Shown here piece by piece: positions 35,833-44,920 of a stretch of DNA of 64,000 nucleotides. The DNA is taken from the NCBI GenBank assembly GCA_900541795.1, contig UQLC01000010.1, positions 1 through 64,000 on the forward strand, written 5' to 3'. The position numbers and the translations under genes were made by a program. This DNA comes from an uncultured Collinsella sp. Lineage in GTDB: Bacteria > Actinomycetota > Coriobacteriia > Coriobacteriales > Coriobacteriaceae. Below the pieces are notes generated by a model. It did not search any database, was not told the origin of the DNA, and saw nothing but the letters and a program-made list of their open reading frames with translations. Within the stretch, counting starts at the first letter, position 1, and the number at the start of each line of letters is the position of its first letter.

Positions 35833-37048
35833 GGGTATCGACCTCCTTCGCCGAGCCTCGGCCATCCGCGCCCGCCATAGCGCCGCTGCAAGAAGCGCCG
35901 CCCCGTTCGTCGGGTTCGCCTTCGCCCGATGCGCCTTCCGCCCGAAGCGCGCGGCTGAACGCCATCGCAAGCCGGGCATTCTCCTTGTGCGTGCGCACGG
36001 CGACGCGGCACCAGAAACGGGACAGTATCGAAAACGAGTCGCACGTGCGGACCAAAACCCCCTGTTTATACAGGCGCTCGGGGATGTCTTTCGCCGGCGT
36101 GCGGACTAAAAGGAAGTTCGCATCCGACGGCACGACGGAAAGCCCGAGCGAGGAGAGCTCGTGGGAAAGCCACGCTCGCTCGCCCGCCAATACATCGCGC
36201 GTGCGCGAGACGTATTCGACGTCTTCCAGGGCGGCGATGCCCGCGGCCTCGGCGACCGAGGAGACGGGCCACGCCTGCCCCGCCCGACGAATCCCCTCGA
36301 TGAGTTGGGCGTTTCCGCTGATCAGATACCCCAACCGCAACCCTGCCATTCCGTAGAGCTTGGTGAACGCGGAGAGCACGGCCACATGGTGCGAACACGC
36401 GGCGCGTGCGGCCACGCTCCTTTCGCGGGCGTCGGGCGCAAATCCGAGGAAGCACTCGTCCACGACGAGCAGCGCGCCCACCTGCTCGCAGCGGCAAGCC
36501 GCGGCATCGATCACGCGGGGGTCGACGAGGCGCCCCGTCGGGTTGTTCGGATTGCAGAGGTACGCCACGTCTCCCGGCCCCTCGATCGCGCGGGCGAAGG
36601 AGGCGGGCACGTCGAAGTCATCCGCCTCGGAGAGCGGGAACTCCTGCACGCATGCACCGTAGTACGATGCCGCCTCCGCATATTCAGAGAACGTCGGCGC
36701 GCACACGACGATGCGTTTCGGGCGTACCGCCGCGGCGAGCCGCCAGATGATGTCAGACGCGCCCGCGCCGCAGACGATAGTATCTTCGGGAATGCCCTGG
36801 GCGCGCCCTAGGGCGCGAACGAGTGCGAGGCTTTCCCTATCGGGGTAGGCGTCGATTCGAGAAAGCGCCTTGCAAGCTGCGGCGACGGCGCGCGGCGAGG
36901 GGCCTGCCGGATTCACGTTCACCGAGAAGTCAATGAGGTCGGAGACGCCCCCTTCGCAAGCGATGCCGAGCGATTGCGAGCTGCCCCCATGCGTACGGGC
37001 GCGCAGGATTCCCCCGGCAGCCCGGGACGCGGCGTGGTCTTCCCTCAT
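35825..37048 (-). CDS. cobD: L-threonine-O-3-phosphate decarboxylase (CobD)
   Basis: About 407 residues, class I PLP aminotransferase fold. It makes aminopropanol phosphate for the nucleotide loop. Seen: DFSVNVNPAGPSPRAV near 40, the CNPNNPTGRLVD block, VVDECFLGFAPD, and the PLP lysine in SAFTKLYGMAGLRLGY. The frame could also be histidinol-phosphate aminotransferase, but the position between cbiP and cbiB decides for CobD. A Gly/Ala/Arg-rich C-terminal tail of about 40 residues is unusual. It overlaps cbiB by ATGA. Confidence 0.92.
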   Translation of the reverse strand: MREDHAASRAAGGILRARTHGGSSQSLGIACEGGVSDLIDFSVNVNPAGPSPRAVAAACKALSRIDAYPDRESLALVRALGRAQGIPEDTIVCGAGASDIIWRLAAAVRPKRIVVCAPTFSEYAEAASYYGACVQEFPLSEADDFDVPASFARAIEGPGDVAYLCNPNNPTGRLVDPRVIDAAACRCEQVGALLVVDECFLGFAPDARERSVAARAACSHHVAVLSAFTKLYGMAGLRLGYLISGNAQLIEGIRRAGQAWPVSSVAEAAGIAALEDVEYVSRTRDVLAGERAWLSHELSSLGLSVVPSDANFLLVRTPAKDIPERLYKQGVLVRTCDSFSILSRFWCRVAVRTHKENARLAMAFSRALRAEGASGEGEPDERGGASCSGAMAGADGRGSAKEVDTRG

Positions 37049-38019
37049 GCCATCGCCCCCACGGCGAGCACGACCGCCGCGCGCGCGGCGCCGAAGACGA
37101 CGAGCGCGCATACGGACGCGGCGAGCATGAGCCTTGTCGCCCGTGCGATGTCGCCCCACTCGATTTCGCGGGACGCGTCGCCTATCGTCGGTTTCTCAAC
37201 GAGCTTGCCGAAATACACCGCGGGTCCCGCCAGGCGCAGCCCGAGCGCGCCCGCGCACGCTGACTCGGTCTGCGCCGAGTTGGGGCTCGCATGGCGACGC
37301 CTGTCGCGGCGCCAGATGCGCGCCGCCCCGCGCGCGTCGAGCCCGACGATCGGGCACACGGCGATCATGAGCAGGGCCGATAAGCGCGAGGGAATCCAGT
37401 TCACCGCATCGTCGAGGCGCGCCGAGGCGCAGCCGAAGTCGATGTAGCGCTCATTTTTGTAGCCCACCATGCTGTCGAGCGTGTTCACCGCCTTGTACGC
37501 CATGCCCAAGGGCGCACCCCCGATCATAAGGTAGAAAAGCGGCGCGATGACGCCGTCGCTCGCGTTCTCCGCCACCGTTTCCACAGCGGCGCGCGCGACG
37601 CCCTGCTCGTCGAGAACAGACGTGTCGCGTCCCACGATGAGCCCGACGGCTTCGCGCGCCGCGACAAGGCCGCCCTTCGAGAACGCGCGGGCCACGGCCA
37701 GGCTCTGGCGGCGCAGCTCGCATGCCGCGAGAATCTGATAGCTCGCCCATGCCTCGGCCACGAAGCGCAAGCCGGAGTGAACCATGCCGCAAAGATGCAG
37801 GATTCCCCAGGTCAAAAGTCCACACGCAAGCGGAAGCGCCACGGCGAGCACAAGCCCTGCGGCGCGCGTGCCCGCGGGCGTTTGCGGGAATGCGCCCCGC
37901 AGGCGGCCTTCGGCCCACGTGATCGCGCGCCCCATGGCGACGACGGGATGGGGAAGCCAGCGCGGGTCGCCGAAGGCAAGGTCGGCCGCGAACCCGGCGG
38001 CGACGGCAAGAATGGTCAT
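37045..38019 (-). CDS. cbiB: Adenosylcobinamide-phosphate synthase (CbiB)
   Basis: 324 residues, integral membrane. It joins aminopropanol phosphate to adenosylcobyric acid. The conserved DLAFGDPRWLPHPVVAMGR is at residue 11, VETVAENASDGVIAPLFYL near 190 and NTLDSMVGYKNERY near 220. ATG 38019 overlaps the previous stop by one base (TGATG). Confidence 0.95.
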   Translation of the reverse strand: MTILAVAAGFAADLAFGDPRWLPHPVVAMGRAITWAEGRLRGAFPQTPAGTRAAGLVLAVALPLACGLLTWGILHLCGMVHSGLRFVAEAWASYQILAACELRRQSLAVARAFSKGGLVAAREAVGLIVGRDTSVLDEQGVARAAVETVAENASDGVIAPLFYLMIGGAPLGMAYKAVNTLDSMVGYKNERYIDFGCASARLDDAVNWIPSRLSALLMIAVCPIVGLDARGAARIWRRDRRRHASPNSAQTESACAGALGLRLAGPAVYFGKLVEKPTIGDASREIEWGDIARATRLMLAASVCALVVFGAARAAVVLAVGAMA

Positions 38020-39020
38020 CACCGGACATCGCCCCCCGAAGCGGGGCGAACGTCGAGAAGGCAGCGCCCATCCCAGGTGGCGGCCCATGCGCCGCCCGGC
38101 TCGGTATGCACGTCGAAGTATCCCATTTTCGGGACAGCTAGCTCGGAGAGCAGCGCTTTCACGGTACCCGCGTGAACGACGAAGACGGCGCGCCCACTCC
38201 CCTGGGCACACCCCGATTCGCACGCCTCCCGAAACGCCGCGACGACGCGGCGGGTGAAATCGCTCTTGCCCTCGCCATGCGGGCAGCGCGTCTCGCACCA
38301 GGAGTCTACCCAGGCGCGGTAGCGCGCATCCTCTTTAAGCTCGGCGGCGCTTCGCCCCTCGAAGTCGCCGAAATCCATCTCGCGCAGACCGGGGCACGCC
38401 ATAAGCTCCGCGTTCGGGAAGAGAATGCGCGCCGTCTGGTCGGCGCGAGCCATGCCGCTCGTGATAACACGGTACACGTCACGATCGCACGCGAGGTCGC
38501 GCAAAGCGCGCTCGCCCGCGCTCGACAGGGGCTCGTCAGTGCCCGCCCCGCTGTAGCGATGGTCTTCCGTGCCCGCTGTGGCACCATGGCGCACGAAGAC
38601 GACTTCCAAAGGCGCGACCGCGCCCTGCGTCCCTCGAGGCGCATCGGCAAGGTTTCCTTTGATGACCTGGGGAATCCCGCACGTCATGCGCACGACGACG
38701 TCGGCGCGCGCAGCGAGCGCGCATCCCAGGCGCCCCGCGCGCTCGCGCCATTGGGCGTCTTCCGCACGCATGGGGACGACCCCCGAGCCCACCAAGGACA
38801 GAATCACTGCGTCGAAGCCGATCAGCCGCTCGAGCGCCCGGTCAGCGTCGAGCGCGCGTACGAGTTCCTCAGCACGGTACGCGACGCGGCCGGCAAAAGC
38901 CGCGGGCACGCCGCCCTCCGCAAGCTGCGCCGCGTCGACGAAATCGTCCGCCGCGAACCCGAGCCTTTCGCACACGAAGGTCCTCTTCCCCGAACGCGCG
39001 CCACCTACCACGAGCATCAT
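38019..39020 (-). CDS. CobU-like domain fused to a histidine phosphatase (alpha-ribazole phosphatase)
   Basis: 333 residues in two parts. Residues 1-130 look like CobU: MMLVVGGARSGKRTF keeps the P-loop, and VGSGVVPMRAEDAQWRER with ADVVVRMTCGIPQVIKG matches the CobU C-terminal half. The CobU middle, with the ATM...RIxxHrxxR block and its guanylylated His, is missing. Residues ~140-333 are a phosphoglycerate-mutase-like phosphatase with EVVFVRHGAT, REMDFGDFEGRS and FVVHAGTVKALL, fitting CobC. A complete-looking CobU follows two genes upstream at 39781. The stop overlaps cbiB and the ATG overlaps cobS. Confidence 0.85.
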   Translation of the reverse strand: MMLVVGGARSGKRTFVCERLGFAADDFVDAAQLAEGGVPAAFAGRVAYRAEELVRALDADRALERLIGFDAVILSLVGSGVVPMRAEDAQWRERAGRLGCALAARADVVVRMTCGIPQVIKGNLADAPRGTQGAVAPLEVVFVRHGATAGTEDHRYSGAGTDEPLSSAGERALRDLACDRDVYRVITSGMARADQTARILFPNAELMACPGLREMDFGDFEGRSAAELKEDARYRAWVDSWCETRCPHGEGKSDFTRRVVAAFREACESGCAQGSGRAVFVVHAGTVKALLSELAVPKMGYFDVHTEPGGAWAATWDGRCLLDVRPASGGDVR

Positions 39021-39784
39021 AGGAGCATGCCCCCCGCCACCAGCATGGCAAGCATCGCGAGCTCGGCCCATTGCAGAAACCATCCAGCCAAATCCCCCGT
39101 CACCCCGCCGAAGCGGGACAGGGCAACATGGCGGTACCACGCGAGCGCCAAAAGCCCCGCCACCGCCATAAGGGCGCCGACGGCCTGAGCGCACGCGACC
39201 ATCCCTGCAGCCGAAGCCGCAGCAAAAGCGCAAAGCGGCACGACGATCGCCGCGCGCTTCTTCGCAGGCGAAAGCCCCGCGGCCATGCCGTCCGCCCGCG
39301 CGGCAGGCCAGCATTCTACGGCGAGCCCCGAAAGCGCGCGGGAGAACACGAGCGAGCACAGAAGCGCGAGGAACGCCCCCGCCGTAAGCGGCAGCGCGGT
39401 GAACAGGGAAAACTGCAGAATAAGGTACATGACAACACCAATGACCCCGAAGGCGCCCGCCCGCGGGTCGTGCATGATCTCGAGCTTTCGCTCGCGCGGG
39501 GCCCAACTTGCAAGCGCATCGGAGGTGTCGCAGAGCCCGTCTAGGTGGATGCCTCCCGTCACCGCCACAGGCAGCGCCACGAGCACGGCCGCGACGATGG
39601 TCGCAGGCACACCGAGCAGGTTCGCCACGTGCCCCCACACCGTCATGAGGAAGCCTTCCGCAAGGCCCACCAGGGGAAACGCGGCAAGCGCATGGGTTGA
39701 CCCGAAATCGGTCCAGGCCGATTTCGGGACGGGGATGCGCGAGAACGTTCCGAACGCCGCGCCGATTGCCTCTGCTATCTTCAC
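39017..39784 (-). CDS. cobS: Cobalamin (5'-phosphate) synthase
   Basis: 255 residues, several membrane helices. It joins adenosyl-GDP-cobinamide to alpha-ribazole (phosphate). FSRIPVP near residue 14, TGGIHLDGLCDTSDAL near 76 (metal-binding Asp residues), MHDPRAGAFGVIG near 103 and GGVTGDLAGW near 225 are the family motifs. It starts at GTG 39784, overlapping the cobU stop as GTGA. Confidence 0.95.
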   Translation of the reverse strand: MKIAEAIGAAFGTFSRIPVPKSAWTDFGSTHALAAFPLVGLAEGFLMTVWGHVANLLGVPATIVAAVLVALPVAVTGGIHLDGLCDTSDALASWAPRERKLEIMHDPRAGAFGVIGVVMYLILQFSLFTALPLTAGAFLALLCSLVFSRALSGLAVECWPAARADGMAAGLSPAKKRAAIVVPLCAFAAASAAGMVACAQAVGALMAVAGLLALAWYRHVALSRFGGVTGDLAGWFLQWAELAMLAMLVAGGMLL

Positions 39785-40329
39785 CTTGTAGGTCCTTCGC
39801 CTTTCATCCACACGGGAATCCCGCATACCACTTCGACAGCGCAGTCGGCCAGCGCCGACACGCCCGCGTTCACGCGCGCGAGCGCGCGCCTCCATACCTC
39901 GGTCCCCTCATCGTAGCGCATCCCATCGGCGAACACGTCGACGGTGACAACCACCGTATACGCAGCGGCCTGAGCGAGCCGTTCGATGCCTCCGAGCACC
40001 TCGCGCGCCACAGCGTCGGGGTCGCGTGGGGACAAGCCGGCTTCCGCGAAAAGCTCGTTTGCAACCAGGTTGCCCACGTCCTCCAAAAGAAGCGTGCAGC
40101 CGCGCGGAAGCCCGGGCACTGCGGCGCCCACGTCACGCGTGCGCTCGAGGGTGGAAAACCCCTTGCCCTCGCGCAGCGCCCGATGGCGCGCGATGCGGCG
40201 GGCGCCCTCTTCCCCGAAGGGCTCCATCGTTGCCAGGTACACGCGAGGGCCGTCGTGCCCGAGGCACAAGGACTCGGCGTAGGCGCTCTTACCGCTCGCG
40301 GCGGCGCCGATAACGAACGTCACCGCCAT
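39781..40329 (-). CDS. cobU: Adenosylcobinamide kinase/guanylyltransferase (CobU)
   Basis: 182 residues. VIGAAASGKSAYAES is the P-loop, YLATMEPFGEEGARRIARHRALR carries the expected guanylylated His, and VEVVCGIPVWMKG is the C-terminal signature. The usual NEVGxGIVP segment is replaced by VTVDVFADGMRYDEG, which is exactly the part retained in the paralogue at 38019-39020. The gene overlaps cobT by ten bases and cobS by four. Confidence 0.9.
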   Translation of the reverse strand: MAVTFVIGAAASGKSAYAESLCLGHDGPRVYLATMEPFGEEGARRIARHRALREGKGFSTLERTRDVGAAVPGLPRGCTLLLEDVGNLVANELFAEAGLSPRDPDAVAREVLGGIERLAQAAAYTVVVTVDVFADGMRYDEGTEVWRRALARVNAGVSALADCAVEVVCGIPVWMKGEGPTR

Positions 40330-41468
40330 TTCCCGGCCTCGAAATGCTCGTAAGCAGCCATGCCAGTCGCCGTGAACGTCTTCCCATCCCGGTACACGCA
40401 CAGCGCCGAATCCAGAAGGGGCAGATACGCCATGGCGCCCGCGCCCTCGCCCAAGTGCATGCCTGCGTCGAGGGGTGCCTTTATGCCGAGCTCGCGAAGG
40501 AGCTCCTGGCTTGCGGGTTCGCTTGATGCGTGGGTGCCCACGAGGTAGCCCAAGGCGTTGGGGCACAGGCGCGCCGCGCACAGAGCCGCCGTGCAGGATA
40601 TGACCCCGTCGAGGAGTGCCGGCGCCTTCGAGGCCGCGGCCCCCAGGTAGAAGCCGCACATCGCCGCAATGTCGAAGCCGCCCACCTTCGAGAGCACGTC
40701 GATCGGGTCGGCGGGATCGGGCGAGTTCGCGTCGATAGCGCGCTCGACCACGTCGCGCTTGCGCGCGAGCGAGGCGTCCGAGAGCCCCGCGCCGCGCCCG
40801 ACGAGGCTCCGCGCGTCCGCCCGGATGAGCACTGCGGCCACCGCCGCCGAGGTGGTCGTGTTGCCGATGCCCATCTCGCCCGCGGCGAGAAGGCGCACGC
40901 CGGCGCGGGCAAGCCCGCACGCGACGGCGATTCCGACCTCGATCGCGCGCACGGCCCCATCGCGAGACATAGCGGAGCCGTGCGCGATGTTGCCGCTCCC
41001 CCGCCGCACGTTCGCGCGCACCATGCGCGCGTCTTCTATGCCCCGGGCCATACCCACGTCGACGGGCACGACCTCGGCACCCGCGAACGCCGCCATGCGG
41101 CAAGCGCTTGTGGCCCCCTCGCACATGTTGCGCGCGACGGCTCGCGTCACGTCTTGCCCGCTTTGCGACACGCCTTCGGCAACGACCCCGTTGTCGGAGA
41201 AGAATACCGCGAGCGCACGGGGGAACTCGGCCACCTCGGCGCTCCCCTGAGCTGCGGCGATACACGCGACGGCGTCTTCAAAGTCGCCCAATCCCCCCAA
41301 GGGGTGCGCGATGGAGTCCCACGCGGCGTACGCGGCGGCGCGGGCGCACTCGTCTGCGGGCGCGATCCGGGAGAGCGCGGCTTCGAGCACGGCGCCCGGC
41401 GCCGACGAGAACGCGCGCTCGACTTCCTCGCGGATGCAGGCAAGCGCGGTTTCGGTTGCCTCAGCCAT
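40320..41468 (-). CDS. cobT: Nicotinate-nucleotide-dimethylbenzimidazole phosphoribosyltransferase
   Basis: 382 residues. It activates the lower base as alpha-ribazole phosphate. VFFSDNGVVAEGVSQ near 105, GMARGIEDARM, LLAAGEMGIGNTTTSAAV and the catalytic Glu in HLGEGAGAM near 350 are present. ATG 41468 overlaps the cbiA stop by eight bases. The lower base used cannot be inferred, as no bluB or bza genes are seen. Confidence 0.95.
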   Translation of the reverse strand: MAEATETALACIREEVERAFSSAPGAVLEAALSRIAPADECARAAAYAAWDSIAHPLGGLGDFEDAVACIAAAQGSAEVAEFPRALAVFFSDNGVVAEGVSQSGQDVTRAVARNMCEGATSACRMAAFAGAEVVPVDVGMARGIEDARMVRANVRRGSGNIAHGSAMSRDGAVRAIEVGIAVACGLARAGVRLLAAGEMGIGNTTTSAAVAAVLIRADARSLVGRGAGLSDASLARKRDVVERAIDANSPDPADPIDVLSKVGGFDIAAMCGFYLGAAASKAPALLDGVISCTAALCAARLCPNALGYLVGTHASSEPASQELLRELGIKAPLDAGMHLGEGAGAMAYLPLLDSALCVYRDGKTFTATGMAAYEHFEAGKWR

Positions 41469-42843
41469 GCCGTCTCCTCTCTGCGAACGACGCTGCGGCA
41501 GACGCGAACGCGCGCGCAACGTCGGGGTTCGCAGGATAGTACACATGCGGGAAGCCCGCAACCAGGGACGGGGTAGTCGTCATGCACGGCCAGCCCTTGT
41601 CGCGCCGGGGCTTTTGCGCCCAAAAGTCGCCGCCCGGGCAGGTGGACTGCCAGTAGTGGAACTCGTGCGCGCGGATGCGTGTGCCGCGCGGCCCGTAGAG
41701 CCCGTCGCGTTGGGAAGTGAGCTCCACGTACCCGAAATGGGACAGCCTTCCCCCGTTCTCGCTTGCGCCCTCAAGGGCGCCCACAACAGGCCAGCGCCGC
41801 CCCTCGCTATCGGAGATTTCGCGCTGCAGGTACAGAAACCCACCGCATTCGGCAACCGTCGGCATGCCGGATTCCACCGCACGCCGCACCGCCTCGCGCA
41901 TCGGCGCGTTCTCGGAGAGCTGCCGCACATGGAGCTCCGGGTAGCCGCCTCCCAGATAGAGGGCGCTTGCCCCCCGCGGCAACTCGCTATCACACAGGGG
42001 GCTGAAAAAGGCCAGCTCGCAACCCAGGTCCTCGAGCGCGCGCAGGTTCTCCTCGTAGTAGAACGAGAACGCCTCGTCACGCGCGACGGCGACGATGGGC
42101 CGCGCTCCCGCGATCGGCTCCAACCGGTAAGGATCCTCGCGGATATCGGGTGCCGTCGCCGCTATTTCGAGCAAGCGGTCGACGTCGAAGCTCTTTTCCA
42201 CCAGCTCGGCCATCTTGTCGATGCGCGCGGAGAGCTGCTCGACCTCGTCGGCGGTCACAAGCCCCAAATGCCGGCTTTCGAGCGAGAACGCATCGTCGGC
42301 GGGGATATTCCCCAAAACCGCGACACCCGTGTGCTTCTCGATCGCAGGCTTCGCGTAGGCGCAGGCAGCGGCGCTCGTCTTGTTCAGCACGACGCCGCGC
42401 ACGTTCGCACAAGGCAGGAACTCGGCGATGCCGCGGATTACGGCGGCGAGCGATAAAGACGCCCCGCGCCCGTTCACCACTAAAACGACCGGCGTTTCCG
42501 TGTCGCACGCAACCTGGTAGCTGCTCGCGTCGGCCACGCCGGGCGCCATGCCGTCGTAGAAGCCCATGGCCCCCTCGAGCACCGCGACATCCGCGCCCGC
42601 GGCGCCGCGTGCGAGCAGGGCGCGCAGCGTCGGGGCGTCGGTGAAGAAGCCGTCTAAGTTGCCCGAGCGCGCACCCACGACGCGGCGATGAAAGAGCGGG
42701 TCAATGTAGTCGGGGCCGCATTTGAAGGCCGCGCATGCGAGGCCGCGGCGCGCAAGCGCGCGCAGGAGCGCGCACGTAACGACCGTCTTGCCGCTCCCGC
42801 TCGAGGGCGCAGCGACCATGAAGCGAGGGATGGTCGTGCTCAC
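41461..42843 (-). CDS. cbiA: Cobyrinic acid a,c-diamide synthase
   Basis: 460 residues. It amidates the a and c side chains. The P-loop MVAAPSSGSGKTVVTCALL is near residue 8, FKCGPDYIDPLFH follows, and the glutaminase domain shows LGGGYPELHV and TVAECGGFLYLQ with the nucleophile Cys. GTG 42843 overlaps the cbiET stop as GTGA. A CobB that acts on hydrogenobyrinic acid looks the same; the CbiK/CbiG/CbiD context favours the anaerobic enzyme. Confidence 0.94.
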   Translation of the reverse strand: MSTTIPRFMVAAPSSGSGKTVVTCALLRALARRGLACAAFKCGPDYIDPLFHRRVVGARSGNLDGFFTDAPTLRALLARGAAGADVAVLEGAMGFYDGMAPGVADASSYQVACDTETPVVLVVNGRGASLSLAAVIRGIAEFLPCANVRGVVLNKTSAAACAYAKPAIEKHTGVAVLGNIPADDAFSLESRHLGLVTADEVEQLSARIDKMAELVEKSFDVDRLLEIAATAPDIREDPYRLEPIAGARPIVAVARDEAFSFYYEENLRALEDLGCELAFFSPLCDSELPRGASALYLGGGYPELHVRQLSENAPMREAVRRAVESGMPTVAECGGFLYLQREISDSEGRRWPVVGALEGASENGGRLSHFGYVELTSQRDGLYGPRGTRIRAHEFHYWQSTCPGGDFWAQKPRRDKGWPCMTTTPSLVAGFPHVYYPANPDVARAFASAAASFAERRRHG

Positions 42844-44189
42844 CGGGCGCCGCCTTCCCCACCTGCACCACGCGCGCTGACGAGGAACACGGGGTTTTGC
42901 GCCTTCATAAGATGGTGCGAGCCTACAGCCTCGGCGCGGGCGGCCGACACCTGGCACGCCTCGAACCCCTTAAAGCGCGAACCCGAGAGGAGCGCGCACG
43001 CCTCGGAGAGCGTCTCAACGGTGACGCATGGCACGCACAGGCGAACCTGCGAGTTCTTCTCGAGCGCCGCCTCCACGATGGAGGGAAGCTCGCCCGCGCT
43101 CCCGCCGACGAACACGGCGTCGGGGACGGGCAGTTTCGTGAGCGCTTCGGGGGCGACACCGGGGACCGCATGCACGTTGCCGCACCCGAATGCATCCGCG
43201 TTCTCTCGGATGAGCCGCACGCCGGCCGCGTTGCGCTCGACCGCCCATACCGACCCCGTTCGCGCGACGAGCGCCGCCTCGATCGACACGCTCCCCGTGC
43301 CGGCTCCGACGTCCCACACGGTGTCGGTCGCGGTAAGGCGCAGCTTCGCGAGCGCGACGGCGCGCACCTCCTGCTTGGTCATGGGAACGTCGCCGCGGAT
43401 GAAGAGCTCGTCGGGAATGCCCGAGGAAGCGTACGGCCAGCGGGAGCTCGCGGCGCGTGATGCGCCCGCAGAGTCTGCCGCGAAAGAAGCCGCCGCGGGC
43501 GATGACGCGCCAGCCGGCGCCTCGGAGGCTGCGCTAGAGCCCGCAGGCGACCCGGCGCCGCCTGCGAACTCGATAAGCATCACGTTCAAGTCGTCGAACG
43601 TCTGACCTGCGATTTCACTTGCGGTCGCGCAGGTGATGCGCTCGTCGGGGTACGACAGGCGCTCGGCCACCGTCACGCGCGCGTCCCCGAAGCCCGCCTG
43701 CACAAGCTCGCCCGAAAGCCGCGAGGGGTCTTCCCCGCCCGACGTGGCGAGGAAGAGCTCGCCTGAGCGCTCGGCCTCGGCCACGATGTCGCACGCCACG
43801 CCGTGAGCGCTCGCAAAGCGCCAATCCTGCCATGGACGCGCGAGGCACGCGGCGAGATACGACGCTGAGCTTATGCCGGGAATGATACGCACGTCCACCT
43901 GCGCGTCGCCGGAGAGCGCCTCCACCAGGCGGCGCGCGCCGCTGAACAGCCCCACATCGCCCGTCATCAAGACCACGGCGCGCAGCCACGACGCCGCATC
44001 GGTGAGCGCGGCGACGATGTCCGCCGTCTTAACGAGCTCGCATCTCACCACGTCGGGCGGCACGTCGATGCCGACGAGCGCGCGATGAGCGCCGATGACC
44101 ACGTCGGCGATGTCGATCGCGTCAAGCGCCGCGCGCGAGAGCAAGTCGGGGTTTCCGGGCCCCGCCCCGATGATCGTTACCTTTCGCAT
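42840..44189 (-). CDS. cbiET: Fused precorrin-6Y methyltransferase/decarboxylase CbiE-CbiT
   Basis: 449 residues. It methylates C5 and C15 and decarboxylates the C12 acetate. The CbiE half begins KVTIIGAGPGNPDLLSRAA and carries VLMTGDVGLFSG and IIPGISSASYLA. An Ala/Ser/Gly-rich linker of about 40 residues follows at nt ~43440-43560. The CbiT half has PMTKQEVRAVALAKL and the SAM motif VWDVGAGTGSVSIEAAL. ATG 44189 overlaps the cbiH end by 13 bases. Confidence 0.95.
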   Translation of the reverse strand: MRKVTIIGAGPGNPDLLSRAALDAIDIADVVIGAHRALVGIDVPPDVVRCELVKTADIVAALTDAASWLRAVVLMTGDVGLFSGARRLVEALSGDAQVDVRIIPGISSASYLAACLARPWQDWRFASAHGVACDIVAEAERSGELFLATSGGEDPSRLSGELVQAGFGDARVTVAERLSYPDERITCATASEIAGQTFDDLNVMLIEFAGGAGSPAGSSAASEAPAGASSPAAASFAADSAGASRAASSRWPYASSGIPDELFIRGDVPMTKQEVRAVALAKLRLTATDTVWDVGAGTGSVSIEAALVARTGSVWAVERNAAGVRLIRENADAFGCGNVHAVPGVAPEALTKLPVPDAVFVGGSAGELPSIVEAALEKNSQVRLCVPCVTVETLSEACALLSGSRFKGFEACQVSAARAEAVGSHHLMKAQNPVFLVSARGAGGEGGAR

Positions 44190-44920
44190 GGAATCTCCCG
44201 ATACCCGCGCGGCGTGACCATACGGCCGCCTACGCGCTTCGTGTCCGCGTTGCCGACGAACACGGTGGTGAACATGTCGGCGTCGATCTCCCCCAGCTCG
44301 GAGAGCCTGCACATGCCCGACTGCTGCCCCTCGCGCCCGATGTTGCGTACCCAACCGCAGAGCGTGTCGGGGGCCTTCCATTCGAGCATAATCTTCGCCG
44401 CGCGCGAGAGCCTGTCGGCGCGCTTTCTGCTGCGCGGGTTGTACAAACAGATGCAGAAGTCGGCGCTCGCCACGGCGGCGAGCCTGCGCTCGATGACCTT
44501 CCACGGCGTGAGAAGGTCGGAGAGCGACACGACCGCGAAGTCGTGGGCAAGTGGGGCGCCGAGCACCGCCGACCCGCTCTGGGCCGCGGTGGCCCCGGCG
44601 ATAACTTCCACGTCTACATCGGGGTAGTCCTCCGCAAGCTCCAGCACGGGGCTCGCCATGCCGTACACGCCCGCGTCACCGCTGCACACGAGCGCCACGG
44701 CTTCTCCGCTCTGCGCGCGTGAAAGCGCCAGGCGGCACCGTTCGACCTCGTGCATCATCGGCGTCGCGAGATGCGCCGCGTCGGGCACGGCGGCGAGCGC
44801 GAGCTCCACGTATTTCGTGTACCCCACAACGATGTCGGCGGCCTCGAGCGCGCGCCGGGCCGCAATCGTCATGCCGTCGGGGCCGCCCGGGCCGATCCCC
44901 ACCACGAAGAGCTTTCCCAT
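44177..44920 (-). CDS. cbiH: Precorrin-3B C17-methyltransferase (CbiH/CobJ)
   Basis: 247 residues, tetrapyrrole methylase fold. It does the ring-contracting C17 methylation. LFVVGIGPGGPDGMTIAA is at the N-terminus, VALVCSGDAGVYGMA near 80, and CICLYNPRSRKRAD near 155. I use ATG 44920 because GGAG is five bases upstream and it overlaps the cbiG stop as TGATG; a GTG one codon earlier is also open. Confidence 0.95.
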   Translation of the reverse strand: MGKLFVVGIGPGGPDGMTIAARRALEAADIVVGYTKYVELALAAVPDAAHLATPMMHEVERCRLALSRAQSGEAVALVCSGDAGVYGMASPVLELAEDYPDVDVEVIAGATAAQSGSAVLGAPLAHDFAVVSLSDLLTPWKVIERRLAAVASADFCICLYNPRSRKRADRLSRAAKIMLEWKAPDTLCGWVRNIGREGQQSGMCRLSELGEIDADMFTTVFVGNADTKRVGGRMVTPRGYREIPCER

